Below are positions 1-5,693 of a DNA stretch of 10,236 nt, in pieces. The stretch is from positions 1 to 10,236 of the forward strand of contig CAJTMC010000075.1 of the NCBI GenBank assembly GCA_910577115.1, in the 5' to 3' direction. Made by a program: the position numbers and the translations under genes. Every line of letters starts with the position of its first letter. Within the stretch, counting starts at the first letter, position 1. This DNA is from an uncultured Lachnospiraceae bacterium. GTDB lineage: Bacteria; Bacillota; Clostridia; Lachnospirales; Lachnospiraceae. The notes under the pieces were generated by a model. That model made no database searches. It was not told the DNA's origin and saw nothing but the letters and a program-made list of their open reading frames with translations.

Positions 1-390
1 GATTTTTATGGTCAGGGTAAAGCTGTTTATCCAATTGAGAGAATCAACCTTGCAACGGGTAAATCTTTTGAAGATGGGGAGCATATTCTTTATGTGAATG
101 GTGAATATCGTGGGGATTCCGCTATAGGAAAACTCATGCACGATTTTAATTGCACCAAGGCAGATGATATGAATTTTGAACTGATGGCTAACCGAACCCG
201 GTATCTAAAAGAGAACACGAAAGGAGTGAGCGAGATGTGTAAAATTATGGAAGATATGAGAATTGAATCTTTAAAAGAGGTTGCACTTCGTATGTTGGCA
301 GCTGGAAAATATGCACTGGAAGAAATTGCGATTATTTCTGGACTTTCTCTTGATGAAGTGAAAAAACTGAAGGCGGAGCGAGCAATATAG
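1..390 (+). CDS. Rpn-family PD-(D/E)XK nuclease/putative transposase, C-terminal part (5' end outside window)
   Basis: The frame is open from base 1 to the TAG at 388-390, so only the last 129 codons are present and the true start lies upstream. The encoded tail resembles the C-terminal half of Rpn (recombination-promoting nuclease) proteins that are abundant in Lachnospiraceae. It has a DFYGQGK-like opening, then 'DGEHILYVNGEYRGD', then 'GKLMHDFNCTKADDMNFELMA', an 'RYLKENTKGVSEMCK' segment and a helical end. The final 30 residues (LAAGKYALEEIAIISGLSLDEV) look like the small HTH-like tail common in this family, which recognises a spaced 'GL(S/T)xxEV'. The PD-(D/E)XK catalytic core would lie in the missing N-terminus, so activity cannot be judged. 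A clear terminator follows 10 bases after the stop. Family assignment is from remembered family sequence style and no search was run. Confidence 0.8.
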   Translation, partial: DFYGQGKAVYPIERINLATGKSFEDGEHILYVNGEYRGDSAIGKLMHDFNCTKADDMNFELMANRTRYLKENTKGVSEMCKIMEDMRIESLKEVALRMLAAGKYALEEIAIISGLSLDEVKKLKAERAI

Positions 391-400
391 ATAAATCATA

Positions 401-430
401 GGCCGGGAGTTCAATAACAAATTCCCGGCC
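401..430 (+). terminator. Rho-independent terminator of the Rpn-family gene
   Basis: GGCCGGGA at 401-408 pairs perfectly with TCCCGGCC at 423-430 across a 14-base loop, and is followed by a short T-rich tract (ttaattct). It begins 10 bases after the Rpn stop codon. The U tract is modest, so efficiency may be moderate. It could also work in the reverse direction, since A-rich sequence precedes it. Confidence 0.8.
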
Positions 431-523
431 TTAATTCTGTAGATAATAGATTATTACGATTTGGTAATAGTTCTTTGTGTAGTTGAATTTTGGAAAATAT
501 CAATATACTGTTAAAACCTTTTG

Positions 524-742
524 TTAATCTAAAATTTTCTTTCTAAGATATTCTGTTAATTTATTTACACTATTAGAATCATTTTCTAAAATAAATCTAA
601 CAACTAAATCAACAATATCCTCACGATCTTTTCTCATAGAGCGGACTTCATTAAGTAAATATCCATATAATGTTTTTCCATCAGAATCGTCTTCATGCAT
701 CCCACGTCCATATAAAGATAATATTTCTTGAAGCGGTCTTTT
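524..742 (-). pseudogene. C-terminal fragment of an unrecognised gene, cut off at the ISL3 boundary
   Basis: Read on the minus strand, an open frame of 72 codons runs from the junction at 742 to a TAA at 524-526. There is no start codon with a ribosome site, and the codon immediately upstream (743-745) is the stop that ends the transposase frame. The peptide starts KRPLQEILSLYGRGM and contains 'DGKTLYGYLLNEVRSMRKD' and 'DIVDLVVRFILEND', ending 'LTEYLRKKILD'. It looks genuinely coding: mostly charged and amphipathic helical, with AT-rich codon use and no low-complexity run. I do not recognise the family. It is most simply the 3' end of a gene that was interrupted when the transposase fragment was joined to it. 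The 93 bases between its stop and the terminator at 430 show no further gene. Confidence 0.5.
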
Positions 743-1559
743 TTAATCCCAGTAATCCCCGGTGAGCTTCCCGTCATAATGAGATGCTTCTGTGGGAAGC
801 GTAAAGTTTACCAGAAGCAGGCGTGATATGAATTTTTTTGCGGCATCCGTAAGACCCTTGAGAAGATGGGAACGGTCACTTACCTGCTGTATGTCCATCC
901 CTGCCTGTTCAATGGCACTTTTATAGGAAACAGAGCCGTCCCGTGATACGATTCGGATATTCGGGTAGCTTCTAAGCCATTCCGCCACATCTTCCACCTC
1001 ACGGGATGCAAGCAGGTCTACCACACGGTGTGTATCAATGTCCACCATGATAGTGCCATAAGTCTGTCTTTTCCGGAATGCGAAATCATCAATACACACT
1101 TTTGTTATGGAATGCTTTTCAGGGAGCGGTATCTCTTTTTTTTAAGAGATTGCAGATGGTGCTTTTCCCGACCTCTGCAATCCCATCCTTTAATGTCCTT
1201 GACGCTGCAACAGAACTGGTATTCAATGATATGTCTATAATCTTGTCAATAAGGCGCTTTGTCTTTTTGCCGTTCTGCTCTAAAAAATCAAAACGCTCTG
1301 CGAAAGTGGTAAATGTGCAGTCCGGATTGTCACAGAAGAGTTTCCTGTTCTCGATGATGACCTTCGTTTTCTTTCCCATGATGGGCAGATCCTGAAAACT
1401 TTTTTCGTATCGGCTGTGAATACGCATGGAAGTGTGCCCACAATATGGACACCTACATGATTTACGGTTTGAGGCCACATATAAAATAACCTCGTCCGCC
1501 GTTATTTCATGCTCTAAATAATCAAGGTCTGCATCAAGTTCTTTAATAAATTCATCCAT
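743..1559 (-). pseudogene. ISL3-family transposase, frameshifted and C-terminally truncated
   Basis: The N-terminal part (1119-1559) begins MDEFIKELD and carries a zinc-binding domain with C37xxC40 (CPYC) and C76xxxxC81 (CDNPDC), as in zf-ISL3 proteins. It stops early at 1119. The frame then resumes about 13 codons further on, with 'VCIDDFAFRKRQ' (first catalytic Asp), 'IVSRDGS' (second Asp) and 'QVSDRSHLLKGL', which in relatives is usually DRFHLL. The two frames join cleanly if one base is removed from an A8 run on the coding strand (1136-1143 on the plus strand). A7 would read LLKKEIPLPEKHSITK, as family members do around this position. The protein then ends at TAA 743-745 after 'GKLTGDYWD', roughly 150-200 residues short of the family's normal length and lacking the final catalytic Glu. 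It is therefore inactive. Confidence 0.85.
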
Positions 1560-1595
1560 GGTATAAACCCCGTATACACTCTAAAATTTATATTT

Positions 1596-1624
1596 ATTAT
1601 ACCATTTTTCACTTCCAAAATAAA
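1596..1624 (-). promoter_or_regulatory. Promoter of the ISL3 transposase
   Basis: On the minus strand there is a perfect TATAAT (-10, plus-strand 1596-1601) with an extended -10 TGG in front of it. A weak TTTATT (-35, 1619-1624) lies 17 bases further upstream. It sits 37 bases upstream of the transposase ATG. Confidence 0.55.
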
Positions 1625-1702
1625 CCTTTTTCAACTAACTCTGGAAGGATTCGACTTTTTAATCAATTTTACAAAAAATTCACAGTTTACCATGTGGACA
1701 GC

Positions 1703-1730
1703 TTTACTTTTTGCTTTAGATGGGTATAAT
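1703..1730 (+). promoter_or_regulatory. Promoter of the AbrB-type antitoxin gene
   Basis: TATAAT at 1725-1730 is preceded 16 bases upstream by TTTACT (1703-1708), a moderate -35 match. It lies 54 bases before the antitoxin ATG, and no other gene intervenes. Confidence 0.55.
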
Positions 1731-1783
1731 AAAAGTGAACATCAATTTTTCTTTAGATTTCAAGAATAGAAAGGGTGGCTTTT

Positions 1784-2041
1784 ATGAATTTAGCGAAAAT
1801 CTCTGCAAATGGGCAGATTACCGTGCCGGTGGAAATCCGCCGTTTGCTTGGCCTGAAATCCGGCGACAAGATTCTGTTCTACCAAAAGCAGGACGGAGAG
1901 GTAGTTTTAAGTAATGCCTCTGCACAGGCAATCCATAAAGCGCAGTCTGCTTTTTCGGGCGCAGCCGAAGCTATGGGGATTTCCAGTGAAGAGGATGTGC
2001 AGGCTCTTGTGGACGAAGTACGCTACGGAAAGGAAAGGTAA
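1784..2041 (+). CDS. AbrB/MazE/SpoVT-type DNA-binding protein, antitoxin of a broken PIN toxin pair
   Basis: This 85-residue protein has a swapped-hairpin AbrB-type domain at residues 1-45: 'AKISANGQITVPVEIRRLLGL' followed by 'SGDKILF' and a final strand 'GEVVLSN'. That is the standard antitoxin fold which binds its own promoter as a dimer. The C-terminal half (residues 46-85) is helical and is the part that would wrap the toxin. I start it at ATG 1784 because AAGGGTGG (1771-1778) lies just upstream; a GTG at 1775 is in frame but sits inside that ribosome site. The next ATG follows the stop by two bases and begins a PIN toxin that is immediately cut off, so this antitoxin is now an orphan. 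It may still bind DNA or cross-regulate. Family confidence is high, while the specific partner is inferred from the 12 toxin residues that remain. Confidence 0.9.
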   Translation: MNLAKISANGQITVPVEIRRLLGLKSGDKILFYQKQDGEVVLSNASAQAIHKAQSAFSGAAEAMGISSEEDVQALVDEVRYGKER

Positions 2042-2043
2042 AG

Positions 2044-2082
2044 ATGCGGATATTGGTCGATACAAACATTCTTACAAGCTGA
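2044..2082 (+). pseudogene. N-terminal stub of a PIN-domain toxin (VapC-like)
   Basis: ATG 2044 lies two bases after the antitoxin stop, and GGAAAGG in the antitoxin's last codons serves as ribosome site. The frame reads MRILVDTNILTS and then stops (TGA 2080-2082). 'ILVDTNIL' is the diagnostic first strand of PIN RNases, containing the first metal-binding Asp. All the remaining fold (about 120 residues with three more acidic ligands) is missing. Downstream sequence belongs to an unrelated HTH gene tail. The gene order, antitoxin then PIN with coupled translation, is the classic type II toxin-antitoxin layout. Confidence 0.75.
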
Positions 2083-2182
2083 CATTGCAAAGAATATTGG
2101 AAAGAGTCAGGCTTCAGTAGCAGCTTATTTGAAGGCATTAAAACCGATTATTGAAGAGTTTATGGATAATTTGATTTATTAA
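2078..2182 (+). pseudogene. C-terminal tail of a helix-turn-helix protein
   Basis: In the frame starting at GCT 2078, 34 codons read ADIAKNIGKSQASVAAYLKAL and then KPIIEEFMDNLIY, ending at TAA 2180-2182. The first part is a plausible HTH: a helix 'ADIAKNIG', a turn, and a recognition helix 'SQASVAAYLKAL', similar to sigma region 4 or ParB-like HTHs. There is no start codon and the upstream frame is the antisense-like continuation of the PIN stub, so this is a gene end fused to the PIN start at roughly 2060-2080. The parent protein is not identifiable from this length. Confidence 0.4.
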
Positions 2183-3610
2183 TATTTGAGAACATAGTAA
2201 GAGGGCAGCGGCAGCAGAAATTATTGGTGTTGCTGTCTTTGAATTTTTAGTCTTTTTATAAAATTTGGTGTCGTAACCGTCGCCTCTGATTAAGATATCT
2301 TTCATCCATTCAGGCGTTTTACCCATAACAGAAGAGATGCTGTTTACAGTAGTATTTTCCGAACATTCGATTATAAGTTCATCGTGTAAATGACCACATA
2401 TTTGCTGGTTTGAAAGGTTGTGTATGGCATAACAAAGAAGATCTCTGGAAACAGCCTGTACTATGTTCTCAACAAATTTTGGACCATATGACTCGATGCG
2501 TTCCCATTTTTTCGTAGATCCGATTCCTTCATAGGTGACGGATTCAGCGCCGAATTTATTTTCACCTATCTTAGGTTTGGCATAGCTGAGTGATCTGCCA
2601 GACGGAAGTTTGATGAAGAGCATTCCGCTTTTATAAATGAATTTGATGTCACGAACTTCTGTAGGAACACGCTGCTTGATTGTAGTCTTAACTGCTTTAT
2701 CAACATCCCACCAAAATGCGGTTATCATGGGGTTGGACGCTCTCCAGGAATCAACAAGTGGTTGTAATTCTTCTTCGGTCAATCCCATTTCCAAGGCTCC
2801 CATAGATTTGAGAGCACCTATGGATCCGCCGTAGCCAAGTACCAATTCTGCAATTTTACCTTTTTGTCTGAGGTGAGAGTTTACACCGTGTTTTTCAACC
2901 GGCACTCCGAACATCTGTGAAGCCGAAGCACAGTATATGTCTTTACCTTCTGCGAATACTTTAAAACGCCAGGTTTCACCTGTGGGGTGTGCAAGGACTC
3001 TGGCTTCAATTGCTAAGTAGTCACTTACGATGAATTTGTATCCCGGTCTTGCGATGAATGCTGTACGGATCAGCTGACTTAATGTATCGGGTATATCACC
3101 ATAAAGAATATCCAGAGTGTCATAATCACCAATTCGAACCAGCTCACGTGCTTCAGATAAATCAGGCATATGATTCTGTGGAAGGTTCTGCAATTGGATT
3201 AAGCGTCCTGCCCACCTGCCTGAACGGTTGGCTCCGTAGAATTGGAAGATACCGTGAGCACGCCCGTCTTTGCAAACAGCATTCTGCATTGCTTGGTATT
3301 TTTTAACAGAAGATTTTGCTAACTGCAATCTAAGTTTGAGTGCCTCGGTAATATCACCATCTGTTTCTTTTATCAGCCCGGAAACATCCTTTTTTCCAAG
3401 TGATTCTGTTTCAATTCCATTCTCAGAGAACCATTGTTTCATCTGCACTACGCTGTTAGGGTTATCGAGATGTGGAGTATAAGCTTTGAGAGTGAGGGTA
3501 GGGGGTATTTGAATCTCTACGGCCCTTAGGCTCCAAGATCGGCGCCCCCTCTTCTGTGCAAAATCGCGAAATGGAAGATGGGGGGTATGGAAATCTGTGA
3601 CTTCGGGCAA
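2138..3610 (-). pseudogene. Phage family A DNA polymerase, N-terminally truncated and frameshifted at the C-terminus
   Basis: The minus-strand frame gives 490 residues; those from about 48 to 453 are a family A (Pol I-like) polymerase domain of the siphophage type. Motif A is 'VSDYLAIEARVLA' with D197. Motif B is 'RQKGKIAELVLGYGGS' (R248, K252, Y260). Motif C is 'HLHDELIIE' with D410 and E411. The 3'-5' exonuclease half expected in front (proteins of about 650 residues) is absent. Homology begins near 'LDNPNSVVQMKQW' at about plus-strand 3470. Residues 1-47 read from a TTG and look like unrelated sequence, so the annotated start is only the open frame's limit. At the C-terminus relatives end FYKKD and stop. 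Here one A appears lost from a run of A (plus-strand T5 at 2253-2257), giving FYKKTKN and a 37-residue spurious tail. Catalytic residues remain, but a working replicase is unlikely. It runs opposite to the head genes. Confidence 0.85.
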
Positions 3611-3694
3611 AATATCATAATTTCGAGCGAAATATCAAAGTAGAATCGATATATTGCCTTTGTATCTTAGTTAATTGACTCTGGTGTAAAAATA

Positions 3695-3732
3695 TAACAT
3701 GTGAAAATGTAATGTTACAAAAACATAACATT
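3695..3732. promoter_or_regulatory. Repeated TAACAT boxes, probable operators for the XRE regulator
   Basis: Three copies of one hexamer sit just upstream of the promoter: TAACAT at 3695-3700, its complement ATGTTA at 3712-3717, and TAACAT at 3726-3731. The last two lie within a perfect 7-base inverted repeat, AATGTTA (3711-3717) and TAACATT (3726-3732). A smaller palindrome, TGTAA-TG-TTACA, covers 3708-3719. This density of symmetric boxes ending six bases before the -35 is typical of XRE-type autoregulatory operators. Binding by the adjacent regulator is inferred. Confidence 0.55.
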
Positions 3733-3737
3733 CTGGA

Positions 3738-3765
3738 TTGACATTTTCCATTTTTGTGATAGAAT
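3738..3765 (+). promoter_or_regulatory. Strong promoter of the XRE-ImmA/IrrE-PIN operon
   Basis: A perfect TTGACA (-35, 3738-3743) and TAGAAT (-10, 3760-3765) are separated by 16 bases, with an extended -10 TGA directly in front of the -10. It is the best promoter in the window, 28 bases before the first gene's ATG, and lies beside the repeated TAACAT boxes. Confidence 0.85.
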
Positions 3766-3793
3766 ATTAGTATGCAGAAATGGAGGGATTATC

Positions 3794-4126
3794 ATGAATG
3801 AAATGTTAGGTAGCCGTATCAAGGCATTAAGAAGCGCAAAAAATTTCACTCAGGAGCAGGTCGCTGATCAGATTGGCGTCAGCCGACAGAAGTATGCGAG
3901 AATTGAGAGTGGAATTAATAGTGTTACTTTGGATATCCTTTCCAAGGTTGCAGAAGTTTTAGGTGTAACTGTGGGGGATATTACAAGAGTACTTGATGAG
4001 ACTCCGGTGGTTGCATATAGAGCGGGAGAGGAAGGTGCATCTTCTAAAAAGATATTTGATATGCTTGATTTGTTTTATGCGAACAAGCATATGTGTGCAA
4101 AGCTTCAGCACAAAGATATGATTTAG
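3794..4126 (+). CDS. XRE-family HTH transcriptional regulator (partner of ImmA/IrrE protease)
   Basis: This 110-residue regulator has an XRE/Cro-type DNA-binding domain at residues 6-62. The HTH core is 'FTQEQVADQIGVSRQKYARIESG' in two overlapping pieces at residues 18-40, followed by 'LDILSKVAEVLGV'. A C-terminal extension (about 65-110) contains 'VVAYRAGEEG' and 'KKIFDMLDLFYANKHM'. This kind of segment is seen in XRE regulators that travel with ImmA/IrrE proteases and could be the part recognised or cleaved. ATG 3794 is chosen because GGAGGG (3782-3787) lies at ideal distance; ATG 3803 is a weaker alternative. The stop is 11 bases before the protease gene. It very likely represses its own promoter through the TAACAT boxes at 3695-3732, with relief when the protease acts, by analogy to ImmR/ImmA of ICEBs1. 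The family is clear and the regulatory circuit is inferred. Confidence 0.93.
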   Translation: MNEMLGSRIKALRSAKNFTQEQVADQIGVSRQKYARIESGINSVTLDILSKVAEVLGVTVGDITRVLDETPVVAYRAGEEGASSKKIFDMLDLFYANKHMCAKLQHKDMI

Positions 4127-4137
4127 GGGGTGCTTGA

Positions 4138-4959
4138 ATGCAGGATAGTAGGAAACGAGAAATTCGAATAAAAGCGGATTCTTTTAGAGTGAAATGCAAA
4201 ATAAGCAGATATGGAATAATTGATCTGTTCAAAGAGTGTGAGAGACTGGACTATAAACTATTAAGATATCCTCTCGGGGACAATGCTGATTTGGGCTTTG
4301 CGGTAAAGAAGGATAATGATATTGTTATTTTCACAAATAGCTGTAGTAGATTATCCAGAGAAATATTTACGCTTGCTCATGAAATTGGCCATGTGATTTT
4401 GCATTTAAACGATGAAAGTTCATTTATTGACGATAGTATAACAATTAATGGTAGAAGTACTGATGAAAAGGAGCAGGAAGCAAATTATTTTGCAGCCTGT
4501 TTATTGATGCCAGCTGATGATGTGGGCAGATTTATTGATCTCGGAATTCAAGATTTCGGGGAAAAAGGTTTGTCAGCGATGGACATTGCACGTATAATGT
4601 CAGAGTTTAATGTCAGCTTTGATATGGCGTTAAACAGATTGGAGAGTTTAGACATAATAGACCTAAATCAGAAACTGTGTCTCGATAATGAGAGAACCAT
4701 GAAAAAAGTTGGCAATTTGCTCAGAAGTGTTGGTGGCAATGCAAAGTTGAATGAACCAAGTAATGTGATTGATATACCATATGAGTATATTGATTATGTT
4801 ATTTATAACTATAATCATAATGCAGTGCCAAAAGAAACTTTGGAAAAAGTGCTTGCATGTTATCAACTTAGTATTGACGATATTAATGACAAGCTGATTC
4901 CGCCTACTGATGACGATGATGATGACTTGGATGATTTGATAGGAGGTTTGGAAGATTGA
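4138..4959 (+). CDS. ImmA/IrrE-family metallo-endopeptidase
   Basis: This 273-residue zinc protease of the COG2856 family has the metal site 'LAHEIGHVILH' with H81, E82 and H85. The third ligand region is 'EQEANYFAACLLMPA' with E114, the usual spacing for ImmA/IrrE enzymes. Residues 1-75 form the family's N-terminal domain. Residues 120-250 are helical and probably determine substrate recognition. The end is striking: a run of Asp (DDDDDDLDDL) in the last 18 residues. The ribosome site is AGGGGG (4125-4130), seven bases before ATG. Family members cleave a cognate XRE repressor to induce an integrated element (ImmA) or a stress response (IrrE/DdrO). The neighbour upstream is such a regulator and the one downstream is a PIN nuclease, so cleavage here would plausibly derepress the nuclease. 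No frameshift or lost residue is seen. Confidence 0.93.
   Translation: MQDSRKREIRIKADSFRVKCKISRYGIIDLFKECERLDYKLLRYPLGDNADLGFAVKKDNDIVIFTNSCSRLSREIFTLAHEIGHVILHLNDESSFIDDSITINGRSTDEKEQEANYFAACLLMPADDVGRFIDLGIQDFGEKGLSAMDIARIMSEFNVSFDMALNRLESLDIIDLNQKLCLDNERTMKKVGNLLRSVGGNAKLNEPSNVIDIPYEYIDYVIYNYNHNAVPKETLEKVLACYQLSIDDINDKLIPPTDDDDDDLDDLIGGLED
4941..4958 (+). promoter_or_regulatory. Ribosome site and TTG start of the PIN gene
   Basis: A perfect AGGAGG at 4941-4946 lies nine bases before TTG 4956-4958, which overlaps the protease stop (TGA 4957-4959) in a four-base TTGA. No ATG or GTG in this frame precedes the conserved 'LDTNVII' strand, so this TTG is the start. The arrangement implies coupled translation with initiation tuned down. 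Confidence 0.8.
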
Positions 4960-5612
4960 GAGCCTCTTTAGATACAAATGTTATTATTCATTTCTATAAG
5001 GCTGGTCTTCAGAATATTTTATTTGAGTTTTTTGACGAGGGTGTGTTTATCTATGAGCAAATTCGTAATGTCGAGTTGGAAAATCATGGGCAGGATGTAA
5101 TCACACAGGTAGATTCTGATATTGCCTCAGGAAGGATAGAACTATATACAAATCAGAAGTTAAGAGATTTGCAAGTATATAAAGTATTTGAGAATAATGT
5201 TACAGAAAACAGAAATTTGTATGGTACAGGAGATTTGGGCGAGGTATATGCAATATCATTAGCACAAACGCTTGGTGCATATTCGTTGGTTACAGATGAT
5301 ACAAAGCAGGGCGGTCCGTACATGTCTTTGTTGCAGTTTGAAGATGATATTATGCCATTTACTTTTGCAGATGTTTTGATATTGAGGTACCTGATAGGAG
5401 CTGTTGATGAAAATCAGACGGTAAAAGATTTTAACCTTATCAATAATTCATCTGATTTGAATTGGTCGCTTAGAAGTCAAGTAAAGAAATTTATTAAACG
5501 CTTTATTAAGGACACCTATAGAAGTGAAGATTCCGAATGGATTCGCAAGTTGTCTGAAGCTTATAATTTTAGTATAAAAGCTAAGTTGACTGCCTTGAGC
5601 AAATTACTATAA
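4956..5612 (+). CDS. PIN-domain nuclease, third gene of the XRE-ImmA/IrrE operon
   Basis: This 218-residue protein opens with the PIN strand 'ASLDTNVIIHFY' (D6). It continues with 'YEQIRNVELENHG' (E40), 'GTGDLGEVYAISLAQ' (D93, E96) and 'YSLVTDDTKQGG' (D114, D115), supplying the full acidic set expected to hold Mg/Mn in an RNase of this fold. PIN toxins are usually about 130-150 residues. The additional C-terminal 80 residues (from about 135) are a mixed, then strongly basic helical region ('VKKFIKRFIKD') that could bind RNA or the partner proteins. It is translated from TTG overlapping the protease stop and shares the operon promoter. The gene is intact. Likely role: a toxin or effector RNase kept in check by the upstream pair; there is no classic small antitoxin beside it. 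The function is inferred from the fold and context. Confidence 0.88.
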   Translation: MRASLDTNVIIHFYKAGLQNILFEFFDEGVFIYEQIRNVELENHGQDVITQVDSDIASGRIELYTNQKLRDLQVYKVFENNVTENRNLYGTGDLGEVYAISLAQTLGAYSLVTDDTKQGGPYMSLLQFEDDIMPFTFADVLILRYLIGAVDENQTVKDFNLINNSSDLNWSLRSQVKKFIKRFIKDTYRSEDSEWIRKLSEAYNFSIKAKLTALSKLL

Positions 5613-5693
5613 CAGAAATTATTTTTAACGAGGATCGTGTAGAGATACATGGTCCTTTTATTATGCCTAAAAATGAGGAAGGAGGGGATTCCG

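Larger units (their letters stand above)
743..1700 (-). mobile_element. ISL3-family insertion sequence remnant
   Basis: The interval holds a minus-strand ISL3-type transposase (743-1559) with its upstream promoter region. The 3' part of the transposase, and so the downstream inverted repeat, is missing at about 743, leaving no second end with which to define terminal repeats or a target duplication. The upstream limit is uncertain: it lies somewhere between the promoter (about 1625) and the AbrB promoter (1703), and 1700 is only an outer bound. The element cannot be autonomous because its transposase is both frameshifted and truncated. Confidence 0.7.

Noticed and set aside
1028..1395. Plus-strand open frames opposite the ISL3 transposase
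   Set aside because: They are antisense shadows of the transposase, without ribosome sites, and their peptides are Phe/Leu/Ser-rich as expected of reverse reading.
1640..1705. Sequence CACAGTTTACCATGTG as the ISL3 terminal inverted repeat
   Set aside because: The opposite IS end is deleted, so no partner exists in the window to test it, and internal symmetry is only four or five bases.
2194..2250. Weak hairpin GGCAGCA/TGCTGTC followed by TTTGAATTTTT as a terminator between the HTH tail and the polymerase
   Set aside because: Seven pairs with a wobble and a 14-base loop, inside the run-on polymerase frame. Too weak to annotate.
3611..3660. Small inverted repeat ATTTCG-AG-CGAAAT and a TTGATA-like box as a minus-strand promoter for the polymerase
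   Set aside because: The -10 match is poor, the spacing is 18 bases, and the polymerase start there is not a genuine gene start.
4663..4977. Minus-strand open frame within the ImmA/IrrE gene
   Set aside because: Antisense to a well-supported protease gene, and its Ile-rich peptide is what reversed Asn/Asp-rich codons produce.
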